Source: Cololabis saira
Lineage: Eukaryota; Chordata; Actinopteri; Beloniformes; Belonidae
NCBI RefSeq assembly: GCF_033807715.1
Contig: NC_084596.1
Location: 39,728,458 to 39,792,457, forward strand
Direction: 5' to 3'
Length of the DNA stretch: 64,000 bases
A program made the position numbers and the translations under genes. A model generated the notes under the pieces. That model worked only from the letters and a program-made list of their open reading frames with translations, made no database searches and was not told the DNA's origin. Every line of letters begins with the position of its first letter. Position 1 is the stretch's first letter. Of this stretch, positions 10,296 to 23,126 are shown in pieces.

Positions 10296-13200
10296 CTGTG
10301 GAGGAGAACCGGTGGGGAGAACGTGAAGGACGGGCGGCAGCCGCGTGGGGAGACACTGACTACGTTTACATGCAGTCAAAATTCAGGTTAAGGTCAATAT
10401 TCCAGTTACTGAAACATTGGGAATAATCTGTTTCCATGCGTGAGCAAACAGGGTTATCCCTGTATACATGGTGATTCATCATTTGGGATATCTGGATCAA
10501 ACCAGCGACGCACGGAGAACGTGATGACGCAATTCCCGTCATTTCCGCTTCTACTTCCTGTATCCAAATCCACAACAACAACAATAACAGCAGCACGGTG
10601 GATAATCAACAGCCCAGTAGAAGTCGCCTTTTTCAGCGTCTTCCAGCGGAGCTTGATCTTGTCTGGCGTCGCGCAAATGCTGTTTCGCGCAACTTTTCGC
10701 TCACCTTTTTGTAAATCTGGCTATCCCGGTACTTTCTACCGTCTACAAATGCCAAAATGTTCATATCCTTCATTACATTTATGAAGTGATTAGTCTCCTC
10801 CTGGTCTTGTGTTTCTCCGTGTTTATAAGAACTTCCTGGACTCAAAAGAACAAGATTCCTTGTGAAAAGAACATGCGCAGAAAACAAACTCCTGTTCCTT
10901 TTGATGGGGAAATCCCGTTAGGCCAGGGGTGTCAAATGTGCGGCTCGCGAGAAGTTTCCAACGCAAAAAACCGAAATGTTAATTTACTAAAAAGGAAGGC
11001 ATAAATAATTGCCATGAATTGCAGCATATCGGATAATATATTTCTTCTACAAATCCATCGTTATTCCACAAAAAGAGCAGTTTGACATTTTTTTTAGTTT
11101 TCTAGAATGCATTTGCTGATTTTATTTCTTTGTAGACGGTCGTTTATTTTTATTAACCGACTACTATTATATATTTTCGCAGGAAAAATATCACAGCTAA
11201 AAAAAGATGATGGAAGATATGTATTCGGAGAATTTCAGTTTTGAATACAAGGATAGTGACAAAGTAAAACAGTTAAAAGAGAAGTGCTGACTTTTTCGGC
11301 ACACTGGCGTAAAATATCCGCGCCAATTTTTAAAAATAAATACACTTAATTGTACTGGAAAAATCTCTAAATCACACAGAAACACTCTCGGATGTAATAA
11401 GAAAGATTTAGCTTTTAATTAAATGTCCTATAAAAAAGCGAAATATAAAAAAAAATACTTGTTTCTGTTTATCTTTGTAAAATTATATTAAAAGTATCTT
11501 ACATAATTTGAAAAAAAAACGAGAAATTTCAAGAAAAGATCCTGAAGAAATATATTTTACATAATTAGAGTGTAAACAAAGTGCATATTTCCTTTAAAAT
11601 TAACTAAACTGATATTGGATTAGATAACAATAGAAAAAAAAAAAGAATTAGAAAAAAAAGTTTTCGCACCGTTTTTGTTATTTTGAGCGTGCAAGCGAGA
11701 AAAGAATTGGTCAAATCTGGCCCGCCAAGCAAAATGAGTTTGACACTCGCCTAACGCGGTCATGTAAACGCGTTAGGCGTTTACATGACCAAATATCCGG
11801 GTTACAAAAGGAGTAACCCAGGGGTCATATTCAGGTTTTTAAAAACAGGAATATGAGCAAATCCCGGTTAATCAAAGGGGTTATTGGTGTTTACATGGCC
11901 GTGTAACCGGGTTATTGCTAATATTCCGGTTAGAAAAGGGTTATTGATGCATGTAAACGTAGTCACAGTTCAAAGGCGTGGAGCCCAGCTTACCCACGAA
12001 GCCGTTGGGGTCCTGGCCGTCCAGCTCGTAGCGGTCGTTCAGGTACAGAGCGATGGAGAGAGCCTCCTCTGGCGAGCGGGTCCACTCCAGAATCTTCTTG
12101 GCCCAGTACATCCTCAAGAAGCCGTGCATCTTCCCCTCCGTCACCATTTGATACTGAAGAGAAACAAACATACCGCGTTGGTCACTGAGAGCCTTCCAGA
12201 TCCTCTCAATCAGTTAAACCAGTTTCCGCTGCACTGTTACGGCGTTGTACGCTGTAACGTGCTGCACCCAGGGCCGCCCCTCCCTAAACGCAGAACACGT
12301 GCTCTGCGTAGGGGCCTCATCTTCCAACGGGGGCCACGTTTTGCGCGAGGGGACGCATTTGCACAGTAGCGCATATGCGGAATGGATGCGCATATGCGCT
12401 ACCGTGAAGCGGAGGAGAGAGGCAGGCACTTGCAGAGCTGCAGAAGGTGAGGAGATGTCCACATGTCGTCCAAAAGACATCACCAGTCAGGACAAAGAGC
12501 AAGAGAAAGAAAAAGGCAAAACACGAGGAAACTCGTGCTTCACTTGAAGATGGGGATGTTGTTGAAATAAAACTTTGTGGCACAAACACCTAAGATGCCA
12601 CTTATTAGATAGAAATCCCTGTCTCCAGTCTCGGTCTAGACTGGAGACATTTCTTTTTCCAGCTTCCCTGATTAACATTTATTGAATGCCTTGTTAACGC
12701 CCTATACATTCACCTCTGCTGAAAAGGAGTGGTAAAATGACCAGTTAGGGGTAGGCATGGGACGATATGAAAATTTTATATCACGATATTAGTGGAGAAA
12801 AATATCACGATTACGATATTATCACGATATTAGCGTGTCGCTTATAAAATTCTTAAAATGCAAGGAAAAACACTAACCGTGGATCCACTGGTTCCTTCAG
12901 AACATTTATTCTCAAATCATTCTCAACACAGTGACACTTGAGGTAGAGAGAACAAATAGTGTACTGTAAATGTTATGTATTACAAAGTGTAAACTATAGT
13001 ACCGGTACCGGTACTTATATTAACTTTCTTTTTTTGTAAGAAAATACTTCCCTGAGAGTCGAAAGAAATAAGTGACAAATAGAAATAAAGTGACAAAGTA
13101 GAGCCAAATGCACACTGATTGTATTACTCTCTGAAACTTTAACAGTGGCTGGCTGCCTGCTACTTAGTACGGCTCTCTGGAAAAATAATAAAATAAAGGC

Positions 13201-16200
13201 ACTGCTCTGTAGTATACAAAACAAAAGCTGCATGGCCAACACAAAGATTGAGTGAAAATAAAGTGCCACAGTAGTCAAATGCACACGGATTGTACTACTC
13301 TCTGAAAAAATACTAAATAAATAATAATAATAATAAATAATATTAATAAAATACATGAAAAAAATAACACTGGCTTCTACCTGGCTGGTAGCCTTGTGTG
13401 ACCAAAAATAAAAAATAAAAAAAATAAATAATTGGCGATAATTACAGTACCCCACGATAACGTTATCGCGGCCGTTTTTTATCGCGATATACGATAATAT
13501 CGTATATCGCCCCATGCCTAGTTAGGGGTCGTATATAAGCTATAAACTTTAGCCATTGATGACTTTGCATCCAGAAAATGCAGACGTGTGCATCTGTAAA
13601 AGGCACACATGCATGTTTAGTTCTGCTTTCAGACCTGCTAGACCTGCTTTCAGTTTTTTGTGGGGGATTGAGGTGGAAGTTACTTTCTTTTGATGAGTAA
13701 TTGATCGTATTTGTGACTCAGATTTGTTTATTTCAATTTGAATGTTTTCATTTAATATTTAATTATTTATTTCAGGTTAAAGTTTTTTATTTAATATTTA
13801 ATTATTTATTTCAGGTTGATTTTTTTATTTTATGTGACTCATACAGCCAAACTACAGTATCTACACTTACAGTACAACTGTTACTATTAATAAAGTTGTC
13901 AAGTTAAATGGCCTGTGGTGATACGGTCATTTTGTACCTATGATACATTTGGGCTGGGGAGAGGTGCAGGGATGTGGGGCGGGGGTGGGGAGGGGCCTCC
14001 AAATAAAATTTGGCTTAGGGCCCCAACCTGCTCAGCCCTGGCTGTACCTGAGCACCGTTCCACAGCTTGTCATGCGTCTGGGCCTTCTCCAGCTGCTCCC
14101 GCGTGTACAGATACTCCCTCTTGTCTCCGGCATGATCCTGCAGCGTCTTCTGAGCCCACGCGTACGCCCCTAAACATCCACAGTCAGAGGAAAGGGAGGG
14201 AAACTCATGAGAAGGGCCGGCGGTTCCTCTGCCAGCCGCCGGTCACGGCTGAGGGAGGAGGGTTAGGACGACGCTCCCACTGACCTTCCACGCTGTCGTA
14301 CTTCTCGTTGTAGAAGCAGAAGTTGTCCGTCAGCTCTCTGCGCACCACCAGCTCCTCGATGAAGGGGGGGACGGACTCACTGGCCTTCCCGTACCGCCGG
14401 ACTTGCAGCGCCACACGCTGGGCCGACAGCTGGCCTGGTGGGACGAAGAGCACAAGTGGAGGAAAGAATCAGGACAGTCCTGTGGTCTGGAGCTGGACTC
14501 AATATACCACTGTTTGTGAGAAGAGAGCTTTAAAATGACATTATTGAACATGGATGACCTATGTTTGTATAACACACACTAGGCCTGTGTTGAAAAAAAA
14601 TTGATTTTCCGATTCTAAATCGATTCTCATGTTCATTGCTAAAAATCGATTTGTATGTTTAAAGATCGATTTGTTGTTTCATTATTACATTTTAGCCCAG
14701 TGAACTTTAACCCAGTAGTCACGTCATTTAAAGGTATACACGAATCCGGCGACCGGTTTGTGTGCGCCGCCATCTTGCGGCGGCGCCATCGCTGCGGTGG
14801 CAGGTGTCAATCTGCCACCGCAGCGCTGTTATTGTAACCTGACGCTCTACAGCATCATTATAGCTGGATTGATGATGTTAGACAGTGGCCTTCCATAAAT
14901 AATGAAGGTATCTTAAATTAATGCTGATGTTAATTTATAAATAATGATTTGTTTGAGCGATAAGCAGGAAAGAATAGAGGAATAGGGAGATAAGGGAGTG
15001 TATGATTAAACACTGTAATATAGCTCTCTCCACCTCCTCTCCTTACGAGGCACGTCTGCACAATTAAATATTACCTGTTTATGTTTTGTTTTATTTTAGG
15101 TATCCAAGAATATTTTATTGATCGCCTGGCGTCCGATGACGAAAAAAAACGCAATTACAGGTCTCTAATTGAAGGTGATGAAGCAGCTTGGCCCCCTGCA
15201 GGGGCAGGTTGCCCAGTCCTACCCCCTACAGGGCTTTGAACTGGACTCAAGAACTTTTGTTGTGACTCCAATTTCCTACCCCATGTGAAGGTCCCGACAC
15301 CTCGGAAGTTGGTTCAAACAGATTTGAATCAAGAGAGCACCCCATGGGGTGATTTGGAGGTCTGTGTCAGTCATGCCAAATGTCTGATAATGACATTTGG
15401 CCCGATTCACATCCGACTGTAAATTACTTTTTGTCTCTCGTCCTGATTTGTGTATTCCTGAAACTTCTTGTATAAAAATCTGATTACAACGTCACTCGAG
15501 GTCAGCATTTCTACCAGACCTCTGGTCTGTGCAGACGTGCTCACCGCCGGCTCAATAAAACCTCATAAAAACCACAAAGCGGACTTCTGAACTGGTTTGA
15601 TAAATTCCACAACAATTGGCAGAACTATCTCAGCTCCGGATGATACAGAATACATACATACATAACCCCAATCTGCAGATAAAACTAGTTTGTTGAGGAA
15701 AAAATATCAACTCTATTTGTAGCTGCAGAAGAAAAAAATAATCTCATGAGGAAAAGAAAAATATTGCTCACGCCATCGGAGCCTCAAAAAAAAGAAAAGA
15801 GAAGTAAGAGTAATAAAAAAGATGTAGGCTACTGTATGTTGTACTATTATACTAATTTATTGAAACACATGGCGAGTCAAACATTTACCAAAGCAGCTGC
15901 CAAACACTAAACAAGGTAGTAAGACGGTGGTTCTGCAGAACTGCGGCAGTAAATCCTCATCGGAGCTTCATTCTTTAGTAGTAATTTCATATGAACCCAA
16001 ACCGTTAATAATCATTATTTTCTCCATATACCGCTCCCTGGCTTCCTTGTTTAAGGTATCCAGGTAAATTCCAGTTCCTTTCCAGCAGTTTAACATCTTT
16101 TTTTGCGTTCCGTCTGTTCACTTGGTGAAACGGAAAAGTAGTTTTGAAAGTCCCTCCCGTCTTCATTCACTATCAAAACAAATGCACGTGACGGGACAGG

Positions 16201-18793
16201 AGTGTTCCGATGATACAAATACATTAAGAGAGCCTGGCAGGGAGCGGAGTAATAGATCCATACGTATATATGTCTATGGGCTGGAGCGGAGGAGCGGAGC
16301 CGCCACCGCAGTAATGGCGGCCGCTCGACTTCCGGGTTTCGCCGGATTCGTCTATAGTCCCTGATGTTGGAGAGCTAGCAAGATTTGAAAGTGGCGCCTT
16401 CTCTAAGCCCCGCCCCCTCCTCTAAGCCCCGCCCTCTCCTCTAAGCCCCGCCCCCTCCTCCCCCTCCCGTCAGCGCTCCGTCCAAAGCCACGCCCCCACA
16501 AACTTTGGGGAACGCGCATTTGCAGGAGTCGAGTTTTCCAGGACATTTTGGACAGCACATTTTCAACAAAACTGCCCCATGTCTCATTCACCTGTAAGCG
16601 AGGCCGGTTTTAGGGGGGGGCAGGGGTGGGCTGTGTCCACCCAAACGTGCGTCCTGCCCACCCAATCAAAGTTATGGGGATCCTTTATTTTTTTTAAATA
16701 ATTTTATTGTTTTATAAATATAAAAAAATATCACAGAATATCTGTACCGTTTCTGATTGGGTGGGCACTGCGCATCATTTTTAGACACAACAATGAACGC
16801 ATACCACAAAAGTCCCAGCAAAATGAGCACAACAGAGAAGTTCAGAACAGCACACAGAGCCAGTGTTGGGTGTAACGAGATTACATTTGTCAGTAACGCA
16901 GTAATGTAACGCGTTACAGTTGTAATTTGGGTAATCCCGTTATAGTTACTCTAAGACAAGAACAAATACGTTACTTTAGTTACTTTAAGCTTTTCAACTA
17001 CATGTAGAACGGGAGAACAGAAAAGAAAATCAAACTTGCCTTTCATGCGTCTTCACCATGCGCTGCAACACTTGTCTGACATGAGGCTGATTTATGGTTC
17101 CGCGTTAAATCGACGCAGTGCCTACGGCGTAGGGTATGTGGCGACACACACCGTACGGTGCGCGTCGCCGCATACCCTACGCCGTAAGTTCTGCGTTGGT
17201 GTAACGCAGAACCATAAATCAGCCTTTAACGTGATCTTACGGGATTTTACGGGATTTTACGGGATTTTACGGGACTTCTGGTGCTGATCTGGGCACTGCA
17301 GTAATAAAGTTCCAACTACAGGACTGTCTCAGAAAATTAGAATATTGTGATAAAGTTCTTTATTTTCTGTTATGCAATTAAAAAAAACTAAAATGTCATA
17401 CATTCTGGATCCATTACAAATCAACTGAAATATTGCAAGCCTTTTATTATTTTAATATCGCCGATTATGGTTTACAGCTTAAGATTAAGATTCCCAGAAT
17501 ATTTTAATTTTTTGAGATAGGATATTTGAGTTTTCTTAAGATGTAAACCATGATCAGCAATATTAAAATAATAAAAGGCTTGCAATATTCCAGTTGATTT
17601 GTAATGAATCCAGAATGTATGGCATTTTTGTTTTTGTAATTGCATTACAGAAAATCACAATATTCTGATTTTCTGAGACAGTCCTGTACATGTTGTTCAT
17701 TAGCAATCGAGTTATGGTGCAGCTCAGGTGATATTTCGGAGTAATCCAAAAGTAATGTAACTAGTAATGTAACTAGTTACTTTCAGCAACCAGTAACTAA
17801 GTAGTGTAAGGGATTACTTTTTTTAAAAGTAACTAGTAATATGTAATGGATTACTTTTTTTGAGTAACTACCCCAACACTGCACAGAGCACACACTGAAG
17901 GCTGATTTATGGTTCCGCGTTACACCAACGCAGAATGGGGGGCGTGCACTCGTCACGTCTCTCTGCTTCCAGCCCCCGTGTCCACTTCCCACGGGTCCTC
18001 TTCGGCTCAGAGTGTCCCAGTGGGCGGGACTTAAAATGAAGGCATCTGATTGGTTCTTTCCCCCCTGCCAATCCTCTGGTCCTCTGACCAATCCGTGCCA
18101 CTCGGTGCGCAAAAAACAGATTGGTCAGAGTTTTTACAGGATTAAAGCTGTCAGAGAGGTCAGATTTTTTTCTTTCCTTTTTCTGAACACATTATTCACT
18201 GACTACTCTCAGGATGGAAGGACCATTTCACCCAGTATAACAATAAATGTTTTTGAATACGATTACAGACCATACCTTTAATTGACACAAGTGCTGTTGA
18301 GCTGTTGCAATTTCTTTCTTTTTTTGCACTTTAAATGAATATTGAAAGGCATATTTTACTTATTTATTTCATACAAATAATTTTTGGATTTTTTTTGTTT
18401 ATGCCCAAAAAAGTAATGTTTTGTTGGACACAAGAATAACTGGTGCCATGCTTTTGCCTTTAAATATGTTTAAAACTATGAAAACATTAAAGTTTTCAGT
18501 TATCATTGCTTTATATACTTTCTTGGGGTTAAATTTGCATAAAATGCTAAATCAAATTCTCAAAAATTAAAAACCGAAATAGACTGAAAATGGAAAAAAT
18601 AAAAACGGAATGTGTTAAAAAATAAAACTGATTTAATCTGTTTGCTGCCCTGGATCTGTTTGGTAATTCTGCCCCACGATGTTTCTGAAAGCAGTTCTAT
18701 CAGCATTCTGGGAGCTGATTGGTCCTTACAGCATCATTAGCTGCAATACTTGCTGTTGAATCTCAATATAATAGTAGTATTAATATGTTGCAT

Positions 18794-18836
<43 letters not shown>

Positions 18837-21800
18837 ATAAGACAATTATTAATAACTGTACTACCTGAACTAGCAATCCCTTTGTGCAATAAAGTCTTGC
18901 GTGTTTCAGTCTGAACAAATGACTTTCATGTGAACGTTAAATCAGCATGTTAAAGCAACTGTCCAGTCTTGTTTCATCCAACTACGCAGAATCTCCAAAA
19001 TCCGGTCCTTTCTGTCTCCCAAGAACCTGGAAATTGTCATTCATGCATTCATCACATCCCGTTTAGATTACTGTAACTCACTCTACTCCTGCCTAAGTAA
19101 ACATAATCTCTCCAGACTTCAGCTTATCCAAAATTCTGCTGCCAGACTCCTCACAAATTCAAATAAAAGAGTACACATAACCCCGATTTTAGATTCATTA
19201 CACTGGCTACCTGTGCGTTTTAGAATTGATTTTAAGATTTTAATGATCACGTTTAAGGCCCGGATGGGACTGGCCCCTGAGTACATCAAAGACTACTTAG
19301 TCCCATACGAGCCAAGGTGTAGGCTGAGATCCTCCGGCGGGTCCCTATTAAAGATTCCAAGATCTCGACTAAAAACTAAGGGCGACCGGGCCTTTGCTAT
19401 CAGGGCCCCGTCGCTCTGGAATGACCTGCCGGAGGAGATCAGGCGAGTCACATTTCTGTCCATTTTTAAATCTCTTTTAAAAACACACTTTTTTAAATGT
19501 GCTTTTACTTAACATCTAATAATGTACTCTATAATATCCAATGTTAGTATTTTCTAATGTTTTATTATATTTCTATGTTCTTATGTTTTTATATTTTTGT
19601 CATTTTATTGGATTCTGCCTTTTAATTCTGCTCTTGTAAAAGCACCTTGTAACTGTGTTAGGAAAGGTGCTATACAAATAAAGCTTATTATTATTATTAT
19701 TATTATTATTAAATGTAAATGTAGACTTTCATGAAAATCCTAGAGTTCATCTGGTTTCATCTATAAATGCTACATTAAGTCTGCTCATGTGAAATGTATA
19801 AGAATGATAAACTATAAAGTAATTAATCTGTCTGAAATGAAACTTAAATTACATTTATTATTATTTCTGAATACGAGTTAAGGTAAAAAGTTGTTTACTT
19901 CTAAACTGACGTCTGTTATAAAAGGGTTAAATCCAGAGTTGGTTCTCTTCCTGTATCTGATACTGATGAACCTCCCTCTTCTTCCTGCTCTCAAACCAGC
20001 AGATTCAGTCTGATCACGTGTTTCCTGGTTCTCGGGCAAGTTTCATGTTTGAGGAAGTGAAACTGTCTCAGTCTCAGTTATCGAGAGGAGAAATGGCGCA
20101 GAAAGGAGTTCAGCTGGACCAGGAAACCTTTTCTTGTTCGATCTGTTTGGAGATTTTAAAGGATCCGGTGACTATTCCCTGTGGACACAGTTACTGTATG
20201 AAGTGTATTAAAAACTACTGGGATGAAGGAGAGAAGAAACTCCCCAGCTGTCCTCAGTGTAGAGAAACATTTATCCCGAAGCCTGTGCTGGTGAAAAACA
20301 CCATGTTAGCAGCTTTAGTGGAGCAGCTGAAGAAGACTGGACTCCAAGCTGCTCCTGCTGATCACTGCTATGCTGGACCTGAAGATGTGGCCTGTGATTT
20401 CTGCTCTGGAAGAAAACAGAAAGCCGTCAAGTCCTGTTTGGTCTGTCTGGCCTCCTACTGCCAGAATCACCTTCAACCTCATCATGATGTGGCTCCATTA
20501 AAGAAACACAAGCTGGTGGATCCCTCCAAGAACCTGCAGGACAACATCTGCCCCCGTCATGACGAGGTGATGAAGATGTTCTGTCGTACTGATCAGAAGT
20601 GTATCTGTTATCTCTGCTCTCTGGATGAACATAAAGGCCACGACACAGTCTCAGCTGCAGCAGAAAGGACTGAGAGGCAGAGAGAGATGGAGGTGAGTCG
20701 ACAACAAATCCAGCTGGAGATCCAGGACAGAGAGAAAGATGTGAAGCTGCTTCAGCAGGAGGTGGAGGCCATCAATCAGTCTGCTGATAAAACAGTGGAG
20801 GACAGTGAGGAGATCTTCACTGAGCTGATCTCTCTCCTCCAGAAAAGAAGCTCTGATGTGAAGCAGCAGATCAGATCCCAGCAGGAAACTGAAGTGAGGA
20901 GAGTCAGAGAGCTGGAGGAGAAGCTGCAGCAGGAGATCAGTGACCTGAAGAGGAGAGACGCTGAGATGAAGCAGCTCTCAGACACCGAGGACCACAACCA
21001 GTTTCTCCACAACTACCCCTCACTGTCACCACTCAGTGAGTCCACACACTCCTCCAGCATCAGCATCCGTCCTCTCAGGTACTTTCAGGATGTGACAGCA
21101 GCTGTGTCAGAGGTCAGAGGTCAACTACAGGACATCCTGAGAGACACGTGGACAAACGTCTCACTGGCCGTCACTGAGGTGGATGTTTTACTGTCACAAC
21201 CAGAAGCAGAACCAGAACCAACGAGCAGAGCTGGATTCTTGAAATATTCATGTGAAATCAGTCTGGATCCAAACACAGTACACACACAGCTGTTACTGTC
21301 AGAGGAGAACAGAAAGGTGACTTTTATGAACCAACATCAGTCTTATTTTAGTCATACAGACAGATTCACTGAATATTCTAACGTACTGAGTAGAGAGAGT
21401 CTGACTGGACGTCATTACTGGGAGGTGGAGAAGAAAGCAGATGGAGTTGGTGTAGCAGTTTCATACAAGAATATCATCAGATCAGGGGGGGGATGTAGAT
21501 TTGGATATAATGACAAATCTTGGTCACTATATTGTTTCTCAGACAGTTATGTATTTTGGTACAACAACATCAGTACCCTCATCTCAGGTCCTCAGAGCTC
21601 CAGAATAGGAGTTTACCTGGATCACAGAGCAGGTGTTCTGTCCTTCTACAGCGTCTCTGGAACCATGACCCTCCTCCACAGAGTCCAGACCTCCTTCACT
21701 CAGCCGCTACACGCTGGAGTTTATGTTGGTTTAACTGTTGGAAACTCAGCTGAGTTCTGTAAACTGAAATAGACTTGTTTCCTTTTCATGTTTTCATCTC

Positions 21801-23086
21801 AGTTTTTATTGACTTTCTTTTCTTCTCAGAGATGAACGTCTCAAACTCTGACTGGTTTTGTTTTTGTTTTAGTTTTTGTTCTATAAGTTGATGTTTTGTT
21901 GTTACTTCCTCTTTTGGAGGTGGAAGTTGTTCTTTTGTAGTTCCATCTGGGAAATATTCATATTATTAACGTCTTCTATTTCAGTATAAAAACATGGAAA
22001 TAAATACTCAATAGTTTACCTGTCTGACATGTGTCTTATTATTATTATAAAGTCTTAAATATGTGGATCCAGACTTCAGCAGATATTCAAATGTAAACTC
22101 GTCCCAACTGGAGCCTGGTGTTGGTTTCCGGTGTTTTAGGGTGCTTTCACACCTGTCCCGTTTGGAGCAGTTGCAGGACTTTTCCCTCCTCTCCTGCTCC
22201 CAGGGTTGCAGGGAACTCTTATTTTAGCATGAAGAGCTACCAGCTACGGGCCGGCCTCCTCCGTGATTGTGACTGAAGAAGCGTCTGTCTGCAGCGCTGC
22301 AACGAGTGACCCGTGAATGTTCTCAGCCCCAGATGAGCTGAACGAGGGACCCTTGTATATTAATACTAGTATTATATTGAGATTCAACAGCAAGTATTGG
22401 CAGCTAATGATGCTGTGAGGACCAATCACCTCCCAGAATGCTGATATAACTGCTTTCAGAAACATCGTGTGGGGCAGAATTACCAAACAGATCCAGGGCT
22501 GCAAACAACGAAATGAAATTTCGGTTTTTAATTTTTGAGAATTTGTTTTCTTTTTTGCATTTTATGCAAACGTAACCCCAAGACAGTATATAAAGTACTG
22601 AAATATAGACAATTTATGCAACTATACAGGACTGTCTCAGAATTTAAATCTATTTTCTGTAATGCAATTAAAAAAACAAAAATGTCATACATTCTGGATT
22701 CATTACAAATCAACTGAAATATTGCAAGCCTTTTATTATTTTAATATTGCTGATTATGGTTTAAGATTAAGATTCCCAGAATATTCAAATTTTTTGAGAT
22801 AGGATATTTGAGTTTTCTTAAGCTGTAAGCCATGATCAGCAATATTAAAATAATAAAAGGCTTGCAATATTTCAGTTGATTTGTAATGAATCCAGAATGT
22901 ATGACATTTTTGTTTTTGTAATTGCATTACAGAAAATCACAATATTCAAATTTTCTGAGACAGTCCTGTAACTGAAAACTTTAATGTTTTCATACCTTTA
23001 AACATATTTAGGCATATTAAGGCAAAAACATGGTAGTAGTTATTCTTGTGTCCAACAAAACAGTCCTTTTTTTTGGGCATAAATAC

Positions 23087-23126
<40 letters not shown>

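Larger units (their letters stand above)
16861..17881. mobile_element. hAT element with CAGTGTTGGG ends
   Basis: Left CAGTGTTGGGTGTAACG, right CTACCCCAACACTG. Perfect 8-base duplication CACAGAGC (16853-16860, 17882-17889). Subterminal GTAACTAG/GTTAC motifs are abundant. Two further elements (17088-17226 and 17319-17686) are nested in it. Confidence 0.9.
14732..18277. mobile_element. TTAA-flanked compound insertion
   Basis: TTAA at 14728-14731 and 18278-18281; copy A shows the uninterrupted site at 3662-3665. The ends AGGTAT...ATACCT match over only six bases, so it may be several insertions. Inside, ACGAATCCGGCGA near 14740 is inverted near 16350. It also contains the LTR-like block 15170-15605, the GC-box repeats near 16395, and the hAT 16861-17881 with its own nested MITEs. 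Confidence 0.6.
12138..22300. repeat. Segmental duplication, copy B
   Basis: Matches copy A (1-7850). It holds the exons actually used by phr, plus TRIM B. Insertions private to this copy are the hAT at 12752-13520, the compound insert 14732-18277 and the L2 tail 18943-19710. Confidence 0.85.

Noticed and set aside
13015..13515. 166-codon minus-strand frame
   Set aside because: Lies wholly inside the non-autonomous hAT, hydrophobic from AT-rich composition, no transposase motif.
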